From positions 5,697,001-5,761,000 of the forward strand of contig NZ_OBMJ01000001.1 of assembly GCF_900199205.1 (NCBI RefSeq): a DNA stretch of 64,000 bases, written 5' to 3'. The translations under genes were made by a program, and so were the position numbers. Below are positions 24,217-30,969 of the stretch, piece by piece. The notes beneath the pieces were generated by a model, which was not told the origin of the DNA, did no database searches, and saw nothing but the letters and a program-made list of their open reading frames with translations. Positions within the stretch are counted from its first letter, which is position 1, and each line of letters begins with the position of its first letter. This DNA comes from Streptomyces sp. 1331.2. Its GTDB lineage: Bacteria > Actinomycetota > Actinomycetes > Streptomycetales > Streptomycetaceae.

Positions 24217-24685
24217 GCTGCTGTTCGGCGAGCCCGCTCAGGAGGTCCGGAAGCTTGAGCTGCGGGACTTCTACGAGGTAGATCGCCCGCTGTTCGAGGC
24301 GTGGCGCGCAGGCGACCGTGAGACGGTCGAGGAGACGATGGGCGGGCATCGTGGGTTCATGGCCGGGAAGGCCGCCCCCGGCTTCCCCTACCGGCGCGTG
24401 CGTGTCGTCTCCGAACCGCTCTCGGAGTACCAGCGGATGGCGATCGAGTTGGCCGACCCCGAGGAACTTCTCCGCTGGCTTCCCCGCTCTCTCGTGTCGG
24501 CGGTGCCGTTGCCGGGGAACGACTGTCTGATCCGGGATGACCTGGTGATCTTCAACCTCGTCGGGGGAGACAACCAGCAGACCGAGATCCAGCTCTCGAC
24601 CGACCCGGACGTGGTCGGGTTCTGCAATGACGCGTTCGAGCGGGCATGGTCGCTCGGCGTCCCCAACGATAGTTACAAGCCCTGA
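24185..24685 (+). CDS. DUF6879 family protein (second copy)
   Basis: 166 residues from GTG 24185, preceded by AGGGAG; TTG 24191 is an alternative. Characteristic blocks are LRDFYEVDRPLFEAWRAGD, FPYRRVRVVSEPLSEYQRMA, LLRWLPRSLVSAVPLPGNDC and STDPDVVGFCNDAFERAWSL. It diverges strongly from the copy at 22928, so this is not a recent duplicate. It overlaps the small upstream ORF by 32 bp. Function unknown. Confidence 0.8.
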   Translation: MELISASRRLELLFGEPAQEVRKLELRDFYEVDRPLFEAWRAGDRETVEETMGGHRGFMAGKAAPGFPYRRVRVVSEPLSEYQRMAIELADPEELLRWLPRSLVSAVPLPGNDCLIRDDLVIFNLVGGDNQQTEIQLSTDPDVVGFCNDAFERAWSLGVPNDSYKP

Positions 24686-24718
24686 CGATATGTCGGACCA
24701 AGAGCCATCCGAGTCCGC

Positions 24719-24825
24719 GAAGCGCTTCCACTCGATGGACATGTCCTCGGCCTGCCGGTGGGCGGCCACCAGATCGCCTTGTCGCCGGCCACACAGGCCT
24801 CACAGCAGGCCCGAGATGAGCGCGC
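24719..24825 (-). pseudogene. fragment of an XRE-DUF5753 gene
   Basis: About 107 bp closely matching the XRE gene at 22635-22740, encoding CEACVAGDKA, then after a 4-nt deletion near 24776 LVAAHRQAEDMSIEWKRF. The intact gene reads CEACGAGDKAADLVAANRQA. Both ends stop abruptly, so this is a frameshifted relic of a second XRE gene, convergent with the second DUF6879 gene. Confidence 0.8.
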
Positions 24826-24848
24826 GCGACCGCCGGCCGAGAGCCACG

Positions 24849-24896
24849 GGGAAATTCGGTTGCCGTGGGCCGCCGTCTCGATGATGATCGCCCGCA
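24849..24896 (+). promoter_or_regulatory. second copy of the GGGAAATTCGGTTGC element
   Basis: GGGAAATTCGGTTGC at 24849-24863 with GGGCCGCC at 24867-24874, 47 nt before an ATG at 24896. That ATG opens only Met-Asp-Phe then TGA, so the gene once served here is missing or ruined. The remaining stretch to 25070 holds no further gene. Confidence 0.5.
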
Positions 24897-25070
24897 TGGA
24901 CTTTTGATGACTGCCACGTAGTACGTACCTGTCGCGCGATCGACCTCGGAGCCTGACGACTCGGCCCCGGGGCGTTGGGTCGCGCCCCTCGTGAGCATCC
25001 GTCAGAGAGCGGGAGCCGCCGAGTGAGTTCGGCATGCCCTCCTGCTGAGTCCTGAAAGCACCCAACACAC

Positions 25071-25772
25071 ATGAATACCGACCGCAAGGCCCTGTGGGCC
25101 GTGCGTCAGTCCGCCCTGCCCGCCGTCATCCGGTCCTGCCCGGACTGTCCCGGCATGCGGCACCGCGCCTCGGGGAAGATCCGCGTCAACGCGAGCGGCA
25201 AGCTGCTCGACGTCTGGCTGCTGCTGAGCTGTGCGACGTGCAACCGGACCTCAAAGGTGCCCGTCCACGAACGCGTCCACGTCTCGACGCTGGAGCCGGC
25301 CCGACTGGTGGCGTACGAGACCAACGGCCCGGCAGCGGTAAGGGAGTTGGTGACGAGCACGTCGCTCGCGGCGAAGAACCGGTACCGGCTCGACTGGACC
25401 GGGACGTGGGAGCTGGAGGCCCGGATGCCGCTGTACGCGCTCGACGACCCGAACCCGCTCTCGGTGCAGGTGCGCTTCGAGCTGCCCGCGCCGGTCCGGG
25501 TGGAGCGGCTGCTCCAGCTCGGTCTCGGCGTGAGCCGGGCCGAGGTGCGCCGTCTGGTCGCGGACGGCCGGATCCGCCTGCCGTTCGCTCCGGACGTCAA
25601 GGCGCACCAGGACTTCGAACTCACCATCCACGGACCCGGTTCCGTCGATGCGGCCAAGCGCGCGAAGTCCCTCGATGTGCCCAACGCCGAACGCACCGAC
25701 CTGGCTCGGATCGGGCTGCCGCCCGCACCCGGCCGGGAGCTCCCACGCCGGGCCACGGCGCACGCCTGGTAG
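25071..25772 (+). CDS. DUF1062 domain-containing protein
   Basis: 233 residues. A zinc ribbon is formed by Cys23/Cys26 (SCPDCPGMRH) and Cys54/Cys57 (SCATCNR). The central DUF1062 region follows, then an S4-like segment (RVERLLQLGLGVSRAEVRRL followed by VADGRIRLP) that suggests RNA or nucleic-acid contact. The C-terminal 40 residues are basic and Pro-rich. Function unknown. A weak leader precedes the ATG. Confidence 0.85.
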   Translation: MNTDRKALWAVRQSALPAVIRSCPDCPGMRHRASGKIRVNASGKLLDVWLLLSCATCNRTSKVPVHERVHVSTLEPARLVAYETNGPAAVRELVTSTSLAAKNRYRLDWTGTWELEARMPLYALDDPNPLSVQVRFELPAPVRVERLLQLGLGVSRAEVRRLVADGRIRLPFAPDVKAHQDFELTIHGPGSVDAAKRAKSLDVPNAERTDLARIGLPPAPGRELPRRATAHAW

Positions 25773-25833
25773 TGCGTTGTTACGTGGAGCGCCGGGTCTG
25801 GGCAGGCTGGCGGCTCGGCGGTTCGCTGTCGGC

Positions 25834-25923
25834 GTGATTCCGGACGAACTGGCGCTGACACGTGATGAGTTGGCGGCGGTCGTGGCGGAGGTGTTCACTC
25901 CGCTGCGAACAGCCCCGACCTGA
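25834..25923 (+). CDS. possible 29-residue ORF
   Basis: GTG 25834 to TGA 25923 encodes IPDELALTRDELAAVVAEVF plus a short tail, amphipathic and with coding-like third positions. It has no clear ribosome site and may be a relic. The rest of the gap 25773-26028 holds only the terminator at 25986. Confidence 0.25.
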   Translation: MIPDELALTRDELAAVVAEVFTPLRTAPT

Positions 25924-25985
25924 CAAGGCACTACTGGTCCGCTGGGCGCTCTGGTGTGTCGTCGTGGCGCCGGCGCTCGGCAGAC

Positions 25986-26016
25986 GGGCGGCCCCGCGTG
26001 GTGCGCGGGGCCGCCC
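25986..26016. terminator. strong hairpin terminator
   Basis: A 13-bp perfect stem (25986-25998 with 26004-26016) and 5-nt loop lie just beyond the minus-strand DUF397 stop at 26029. It can also serve transcription coming from the DUF1062 side. Confidence 0.75.
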
Positions 26017-26028
26017 GGGGGAGCTGCG

Positions 26029-26304
26029 TCAGAGGGCGGTGGGAAAGCCGTCGCAGCGGATGGCGGCGATGAAGGACTTCCAGGCCTCGGGGGTGAAGGC
26101 GAGGGCGGGGCCGGACGGGTCCTTGCTGTCGCGGACCGGGACGATGCCGCTGATGCCGTCGGCAATCTCGATGCAGTCGCCGCCGGAGGGGTTGCTGTGG
26201 CTCGACTTGCGCCAGGTGATGGGAAGTTCCGAGGCGACCTCGATGCAGTTTCCGCCTTCGCCGCCGCTGTGGCTGCTTCTGCGCGATGTCAGGTCAGCTG
26301 ACAC
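26029..26304 (-). CDS. DUF397 family protein with duplicated N-terminal motif
   Basis: 91 residues, longer than the usual 60-70. The DUF397 core WRKSSHSNPSGGDCIEIADG then VPVRDSKDPSGPALAFTPEA is complete. In front of it, residues 8-25 repeat the opening motif (RRSSHSGGEGGNCIEVA), so the first half of the domain is duplicated. DUF397 proteins (BldB-like) pair with XRE-DUF5753 regulators. It follows the 26378 gene on the same strand, but a terminator separates them. Confidence 0.88.
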   Translation of the reverse strand: MSADLTSRRSSHSGGEGGNCIEVASELPITWRKSSHSNPSGGDCIEIADGISGIVPVRDSKDPSGPALAFTPEAWKSFIAAIRCDGFPTAL

Positions 26305-26337
26305 GTGGACTACCTCCTGAGGCGACCAGTTGGTGGT

Positions 26338-26366
26338 GGGCTGCCCCGCGCGGGGCGGGGCAGCCC
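26338..26366 (-). terminator. hairpin terminator between DUF397 genes
   Basis: A 12-bp perfect stem (26338-26349 with 26355-26366), 5-nt loop, 11 bp after the stop of the DUF397 gene at 26378. Confidence 0.75.
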
Positions 26367-26377
26367 ACGGTACTGGG

Positions 26378-26587
26378 TCAGTTGGTGGTCGGGAACTCGT
26401 CTGCTCGGATGCCGGCGATGAAGGACTGCCAGGCCTCGGGGGTGAAGCCGAGGGCAGGGCCGGACGGGTCCTTGCTGTCGCGGACCGGGACGATGCCGGT
26501 GATGCCGTCGGCGACCTCGACGCAGTCGCCGTCGCCGTTGCTGTAGGTGCTCTTGCGCCAGATGGTTTCGTGGGATTGATCTCTCAT
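26378..26587 (-). CDS. DUF397 family protein
   Basis: 69 residues, the usual size. Core WRKSTYSNGDGDCVEVADGI then VPVRDSKDPSGPALGFTPEA. The ATG overlaps the stop of the XRE gene (ATGA), so the pair is translationally coupled, as in whiJ-like loci and the Scr1/Scr2 pair of S. coelicolor. The partner XRE protein is the likely interaction target. Confidence 0.92.
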   Translation of the reverse strand: MRDQSHETIWRKSTYSNGDGDCVEVADGITGIVPVRDSKDPSGPALGFTPEAWQSFIAGIRADEFPTTN

Positions 26588-27438
26588 ATGCCGTACTCCT
26601 CTGCGACGTTTCTCAGCCGGGTGATGGCCTTCTCGGGCTGTACTGATGAGGCCATGAGTCGGTGAAATACGTCTTCGTGGCGAGCGATCTCGGCCTGGTC
26701 CTCGACGTACGTCTTGCTGGTGATGGTCTCGGAGTAGACGATGCTGCCCGGGATGTCGCTGAAGAAGAGGATCGAGAACGATGCACCCATGGAGGCGTGT
26801 GCACCAGCCGAGAAAGGGAGCACTTGCACGGTGATGTTCGGGCGTTCTTCGGCCAGGTCGGCGATGTGTCGTAGCTGCTCGGCCATGACGGCGTTGCCGC
26901 CGACCGGGCGTCGGATGGCGGCTTCGCCGATGATCGCCCAAATCTGAGGCGGGTCTTGGCGATCGAGGATTCGCTGTCGCTCCATCCGTAGAGCAAGTCT
27001 GCGTTCGATCTCGCCGGCTGACTCCGTGGGCTGCATCGATCGCATCACATTCCGCGCATACGCCTCAGTCTGCAATAGTCCTGGAAGGAGTTCACACTGA
27101 AACGTGAGAATCTTCGTGGCGTCAGACTCGAACCCCACGTACGCCCGGAATCGTTCCGGGACCGCCTCGCCATAGGCGTGCCACCAACCCTGTTGGCGGC
27201 TCTGGCGGGTCAGGCTGAGGAAGTGCTTCACCTCATCGGGTGAAGTGACGCCGTAGTGAGCGAGCAGTCTTGCGGCGTCGCGCTCTTGTAGTGGTACCAA
27301 GCCGCTCTCGATGCGACTCAGCTTCGAGGCGGACCAACCCAGCGCGGCGGCTACGTCCTTGGCGTTCAGCTCGCGCGATGCACGCAACTTGCCAAGCTCG
27401 CCGCCGAGCCTACGCCGCAGCACGATCGGACTGCCCAC
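26584..27438 (-). CDS. XRE-family regulator with DUF5753 (WhiJ-like)
   Basis: 284 residues. HTH: GKLRASRELNAKDVAAALGW then SASKLSRIESGLVP (residues 15-48). DUF5753: LTFQCELLPGLLQTEAYARN and ITVQVLPFSAGAHASMGASF then SILFF. It is divergent from an RsbW-like ATPase gene at 27687. This three-part set (XRE, DUF397, ATPase) is the whiJ-type locus of Streptomyces, linked to the timing of development; the specific role here is inference. Confidence 0.92.
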   Translation of the reverse strand: MGSPIVLRRRLGGELGKLRASRELNAKDVAAALGWSASKLSRIESGLVPLQERDAARLLAHYGVTSPDEVKHFLSLTRQSRQQGWWHAYGEAVPERFRAYVGFESDATKILTFQCELLPGLLQTEAYARNVMRSMQPTESAGEIERRLALRMERQRILDRQDPPQIWAIIGEAAIRRPVGGNAVMAEQLRHIADLAEERPNITVQVLPFSAGAHASMGASFSILFFSDIPGSIVYSETITSKTYVEDQAEIARHEDVFHRLMASSVQPEKAITRLRNVAEEYGI

Positions 27439-27512
27439 GCGTCACACTCCCTGGCTGTTCGCTTCCTTGCATAGTCTGCCACCCCTTCGAGGGCCGAATC
27501 CTCGCGCTAGAT

Positions 27513-27551
27513 CATGCAATTGCTCGACGGAAGCAGTTGCATGCAATTGCT
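27513..27551. promoter_or_regulatory. ATGCAATTGC repeats, probable XRE operator
   Basis: ATGCAATTGC occurs at 27514-27523 and again at 27541-27550 with 27-bp spacing; the second lies in a 20-bp near-palindrome (27532-27551, two mismatched pairs). The AT-rich repeats stand out in the GC-rich gap between the divergent XRE and ATPase genes. Confidence 0.6.
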
Positions 27552-27686
27552 TCGCGGGTGCATGCTACAGGGAGTAGTCCGGCGGATCGCCTGAGTGATC
27601 AAGATCGGATCTGCGGCCGGGCATTCTCGTGCCTTCGCCCGGCCCCTGCATGGCTTCAACCCCGCACCTTGGAAGGTGAATTCGCC

Positions 27687-28082
27687 ATGTCTTCCTCCAC
27701 CTCCTCCACGATCTGGCTGCCGCGCAGCCGTCGCGCTCCCGTCGAGGCCCGGCGCCGCCTCTCCGCCCTCCTTGCCTCCGTCCCGGACGGGGAGCGGTAC
27801 TGGGACTCCGGGGCGCTGGTCGTCTCGGAGTTGGTCACCAACGCCGTCCTCCACGGGACGCCGCCCGGCTATCTCGTCTACCTGGCGCTCGACGTCGACT
27901 CCACCCGCCTGCGTGTCGAGGTGCACGACGTCCGGCGGAACCGCAGGCCCGTGCTCGTCGCGCCCGGCGTCACCGTCGAGGCCGGGCGCGGGCTCCAGCT
28001 GGTCAAGTCCCTGTCGCACAAGTGGGGTTGCTGCCCGCGGGAGCCGCGCGGCAAGATCGTCTGGTGTGAGGTGGCCGAGTGA
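27687..28082 (+). CDS. RsbW-like ATP-binding protein (anti-sigma-type HATPase)
   Basis: 131 residues from ATG 27687, with GGAAGG 10 nt upstream. HATPase_c_2 fold: ALVVSELVTNAVLHGTPPGY (N box), RLRVEVHDVRRNRRPVL (degenerate G1 box) and GRGLQLVKSLSHKWGCCPRE (G2). The Cys-Cys near the end is common in these streptomycete paralogues. Such proteins can act as anti-sigma factors or AbaA-like regulators. It begins a three-gene overlap series with the next two genes. Confidence 0.88.
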   Translation: MSSSTSSTIWLPRSRRAPVEARRRLSALLASVPDGERYWDSGALVVSELVTNAVLHGTPPGYLVYLALDVDSTRLRVEVHDVRRNRRPVLVAPGVTVEAGRGLQLVKSLSHKWGCCPREPRGKIVWCEVAE

Positions 28083-28354
28083 GGGCCGATCACGACATCC
28101 TCATCGAGCTCCCTGGCCTCAAGCCGCCGGCGGTCCGCACGCTCAACGCCGACACGCTCGACCGGATCTGGGCGTCGATCTGCCACCTGCCGATGTCCCG
28201 CTCCCAGCACTACGTCCTGGAGTACCGGCTCACCGGATCCTGCGCCAAGCGCAACGTCATCCGCGACCTCGCCGCCGAACCCGTCCTCGCGCTCGCCGTC
28301 GGAGACCGCGAACTCCGCATCAGCTGGGCGAACCCCTCCGGGGAGCCCGCATGA
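28079..28354 (+). CDS. hypothetical protein of the whiJ-like locus
   Basis: 91 residues from GTG 28079, overlapping the ATPase stop (GTGA). The sequence includes LIELPGLKPPAVRTLNADTL, IWASICHLPMSRSQHYVLEY and a final ELRISWANPSGEPA. No domain is recognised. Tight coupling suggests it works with the ATPase. Confidence 0.65.
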   Translation: MRADHDILIELPGLKPPAVRTLNADTLDRIWASICHLPMSRSQHYVLEYRLTGSCAKRNVIRDLAAEPVLALAVGDRELRISWANPSGEPA

Positions 28355-28572
28355 CCGACCGCCTCCGGGACTGGTGGTTCCTGCACTGCTCCCGCACCCG
28401 CCTCGCCCGCCTGTTGCGCGCCGAACGTCGGCGCCTGGACGCCGAGTTGGCGGGGTGGCTTCCGGAGGCGTCGGCAACCGTCCGGCGGCGCGTCCTCGCC
28501 GCGATCGACGATGACCGTCGAGCGCGACGGCGGCCTTCCCCCTGCGTGCTAGGTTTGAACACGTTCAAATAA
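28351..28572 (+). CDS. small basic hypothetical protein
   Basis: 73 residues from ATG 28351, overlapping the previous stop (ATGA). It is Arg-rich and amphipathic (RTRLARLLRAERRRLDAELA, RRRVLAAIDDDRRARRRPSP). No family is recognised. Its last codons lie in an inverted repeat that probably belongs to the next gene's promoter. Confidence 0.55.
   Translation: MTDRLRDWWFLHCSRTRLARLLRAERRRLDAELAGWLPEASATVRRRVLAAIDDDRRARRRPSPCVLGLNTFK
28554..28569. promoter_or_regulatory. inverted repeat TTTGAAC-AC-GTTCAAA
   Basis: Perfect 7-bp arms around a 2-nt spacer, overlapping the end of the preceding ORF and 22 bp before the ATG of the membrane protein gene. Its form suits a dimeric repressor site; the regulator is unknown. 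Confidence 0.55.
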
Positions 28573-28591
28573 CTGAACGCAGGGGGGATCC

Positions 28592-29053
28592 ATGACTGTC
28601 GTGCCGACGAGCGCACGTGTGCTGGCCGCGCTGGCAACCGCGGTCTGCCTGTGGCCGCTGGTCACCGTGACGATGACGTTCGGGGTCGGCGGATCGATCC
28701 TGCACGTGATCGCGGCAGTCAGTGCCGCCGCCTGCGCCGTGCCGGTGTTCTACCGCGAGCAGGGCCCGTTCCGGATCGCCTGTGCCGCGGCCGGCGCCGT
28801 GGTCGCGGTCGCCTCGCTCCCGCTGCTGTTCGTGGGCAGCCTCGCCGCGGTCGGCCTCGGCGGCTGGTCCGTGTTCCTGGTCTTCCTCTTCCCGACGGCC
28901 GCCATCCCCGCCCTGATCGCCGCCTTCCAGCGGGCACGCGGCCGCCAGTTCGGGCTCGTGGCGGCCGCGTTCGGCTGGTTCGCCGCAGTGGCGTCGGTGG
29001 CCGGCTGGGTGCTGACCGTCTCCTTCGTGGCGGCCTGGCACCTGCCGGCCTGA
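28592..29053 (+). CDS. small integral membrane protein
   Basis: 153 residues with four hydrophobic segments (about 8-30, 33-52, 58-88, 92-112) and a fifth near 122-150. AGGGGGG precedes the ATG at 28592. No known domain is recognised. It is convergent with the SRPBCC gene, with only 4 bp between stops. Confidence 0.75.
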   Translation: MTVVPTSARVLAALATAVCLWPLVTVTMTFGVGGSILHVIAAVSAAACAVPVFYREQGPFRIACAAAGAVVAVASLPLLFVGSLAAVGLGGWSVFLVFLFPTAAIPALIAAFQRARGRQFGLVAAAFGWFAAVASVAGWVLTVSFVAAWHLPA

Positions 29054-29057
29054 CACG

Positions 29058-29489
29058 TCAGCCGGCGAAGTGCTCCCGGAGCGCCGCCAAGCCGGAGGTG
29101 AAGACGCCGTGAACCTGCTCGGTGGACTCCTTGTGGTGCTCGGCCGCGACGTCGTAACTCGCGTTCCACTCCACGAAGCTGGCGTTCAGCTCGGTGATCG
29201 GGGTGACCCTGAGGGTGGCCCGGTAGTTGTCGAAGTGGAACGTCCCGTCGGGGAAGCTGTAGGTGTGGCTGCGGGCCTCCTCGTCGTAGGCGAGCAGGGT
29301 CTCGTACAGCACCGTGCCGTCGAGGTCGAACACCCGCACCGAGCCGATCGCGTTGCCCGGCAGGTCGTTGCCGGGCGTGCTCTCGGGCAGGTGCGGGTGC
29401 CAGTGGCCGAGCCGGTGGAAGTCCCCGATCAGCTCCCACACCTGATCGGCCGGGGCCTCCACCACCGTGCTGACCTTCGTTTCCGCCAT
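29058..29489 (-). CDS. SRPBCC (polyketide cyclase/START-like) protein
   Basis: 143 residues from ATG 29489; an upstream in-frame extension lacks a ribosome site. STVVEAPADQVWELIGDFHR then LGHWHPHLPES is the start of the PYR/PYL-cyclase-like fold, and ALREHFAG is the terminal helix end. These helix-grip proteins bind a small hydrophobic ligand; activity is unknown. Confidence 0.85.
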   Translation of the reverse strand: MAETKVSTVVEAPADQVWELIGDFHRLGHWHPHLPESTPGNDLPGNAIGSVRVFDLDGTVLYETLLAYDEEARSHTYSFPDGTFHFDNYRATLRVTPITELNASFVEWNASYDVAAEHHKESTEQVHGVFTSGLAALREHFAG

Positions 29490-29604
29490 GGTTCCTTCCG
29501 TCCTTCCTGGTGGTCCGTCAAGACGGAACCATCCTCCGGTCCGGATCGGGCCGGGCGCCAGACGGCGTGCGGTCGTGATCGGGGACATCCGGGTCGGGCT
29601 GGTG

Positions 29605-29772
29605 TCAGCCCCAGGTGCCGGTGATGGGCTGGTCGCCGGGGTTGCCGAACTTGATGGTGTGGTCGACGTTGGCTGCGGTGTTGGTGCTCGCCGCGCCGAG
29701 TCCGGTGGCGCCGATGCCGAGGGCGGCGGGCGCGGCCACGGAGCGTATGGCGAGTCGTTACGTACGGGACAT
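29605..29772 (-). pseudogene. small secreted peptide gene with a nonsense codon
   Basis: GGAGGAAA lies 9 nt before ATG 29772, then Met-Ser-Arg-Thr and TAA at codon 5 (29758-29760). The frame continues without a break: RLAIRSVAAPAALGIGATGL then GAASTNTAANVDHTIKFGNP and ends GTWG at TGA 29605. Read through, it is a 55-residue exported peptide with a normal signal sequence. Restart at GTG 29739 is possible but lacks a ribosome site. Confidence 0.6.
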
Positions 29773-30024
29773 GGATGGGTTTCCTCCGAGTCGGAGCGAG
29801 TGGATTGCTGTGGCGGCCGCGCGGATGAAGAGGGTCGATCCGCATCGGGGCCGCGCGCCCGTAGAGGTCAGGGCGCTTCGCGGGCGGCCGAGGCGGTAAT
29901 CCGCACAGGCCGCGGGTACTTCGCTGCTGTGCTTCTCGGGTCCTGACGGCGGCGAACCGTTGGGGCGGACGCCCGTACTGCTCTCAGGACCAGCCGGTGT
30001 CGCCGGCCGGGGCCGAGCGGCCGA

Positions 30025-30366
30025 TCACGGTCCCCCCTCTCCGGGGTTTTGCCGGATGAACGCCCGTACGTCCTCGACCACGGTCCGCTGCCGGACGTCC
30101 CGCGCCGGCGCGGACCCGGCGTCGAGCTCCCGGGCGAGCCGGGCGGCCACCAGGTCGACCAGCACCGCTCCGAGGCGGGACGCCTCGGCCGGCTGGAGGT
30201 CGGCGGCCCGCCGGTCCAGGCCGAACAGGAACTCCGCACGGGCGCTGGTCGCCTCGCATTCCCGCGTCCGCCTGATCGCCTCCCGCCACTGCTCGAAGCG
30301 ATCCTCCGGCCGGGTGCCGGCCTCCTGGACCGTGCTCCCACGTCCCACTGTTCCTACTGTTCCCAC
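30025..30366 (-). pseudogene. internally deleted AraC-family regulator
   Basis: From GTG 30366 (strong GGAGGTGGAG upstream) the 113-residue frame starts DRFEQWREAIRRTRECEATS, the N-terminus of the AraC-binding-like family. It jumps directly to LQPAEASRLGAVLVDLVAAR then LARELDAGSAP and FIRQNPGE, which is the linker before the HTH. The about 110-residue cupin and the entire HTH are missing, so it cannot be a working AraC regulator, but the ORF is intact and may be expressed. The gap 29773-30024 holds nothing else. Confidence 0.7.
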
Positions 30367-30422
30367 GGACAATCTCCACCTCCTCCAGGCAACTTCCGGT
30401 CCGGCTTCCGATGTGCTTCCGG

Positions 30423-30905
30423 TCAGCGGTGGACCAGTAGGCGCAGAAGACGGACGTAGGGGCTTCGCCGGGCGGGGGTGGCGACCGCGCCCCCGCACGC
30501 CCGTACGGCCCGGTCGAGGGCTTCTTCGAGCAGAGCGTCGTGCAGCCGGCGGAAGGCGAGGGGCCAGGTGAGCCGTGCCGGGCCGCGCAGCCGCATGGCG
30601 ATGGTGTGGCGCAGCCGTGAACCGCCGTCCGCGGGGTCGACGGTGAACTCGTGGAACCCGTGGAACCCGCGCGGCGCGCTGAACCGGAACCGCACCCACC
30701 TGCCCGGCAGGTACTGGACGACCTGGTAGCGGACCGGCCCGTGTCCGCCGGAGGCGCCGACCGCGAGCGGGCCGTCGAAGCGCATCCGGGGCCAGTCGGG
30801 CGCGGGCCAGAGCCGGTCGTCTGCGCCGGCCAGGCCGTCGATGAGCTCGCCGACGGCCTCCGCCGGGGCCGGGATGCTGCGTTCGTGGATGTTGAGCACG
30901 GCCAT
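30423..30905 (-). CDS. SRPBCC-like protein
   Basis: 160 residues from ATG 30905. VLNIHERSIPAPAEAVGELI, RYQVVQYLPGRWVRFRFSAP and SRLRHTIAMRL fit a START-like cavity protein. The C-terminal tail is Arg-rich. It is divergent from the TetR gene at 30970, and a perfect 18-bp palindrome in the gap suggests that the TetR protein represses it. Confidence 0.82.
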   Translation of the reverse strand: MAVLNIHERSIPAPAEAVGELIDGLAGADDRLWPAPDWPRMRFDGPLAVGASGGHGPVRYQVVQYLPGRWVRFRFSAPRGFHGFHEFTVDPADGGSRLRHTIAMRLRGPARLTWPLAFRRLHDALLEEALDRAVRACGGAVATPARRSPYVRLLRLLVHR

Positions 30906-30948
30906 GCCGTGGCCTCCCGCTGGTTTTGGATGATTCTCTCCAATTGAT

Positions 30949-30966
30949 GTGGAGAGTACTCTCCAC
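30949..30966. promoter_or_regulatory. TetR operator, perfect 18-bp palindrome
   Basis: GTGGAGAGTACTCTCCAC (30949-30966) is perfectly symmetrical and ends 3 bp before the TetR ATG; a half site TTCTCTCCA lies at 30934. It sits between divergent SRPBCC and TetR genes. Confidence 0.85.
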
Positions 30967-30969
30967 TAC

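Noticed and set aside
29429..29845. 138-codon minus-strand frame over the SRPBCC start and the secreted peptide gene
   Set aside because: His/Arg/Pro-rich shadow frame; the frame with signal peptide and ribosome site is the one at 29605-29772.
18000..30500. Integrated prophage or integrative element
   Set aside because: Mosaic and IS present, but no integrase, excisionase, tRNA, att repeat, phage structural or conjugation genes are visible.
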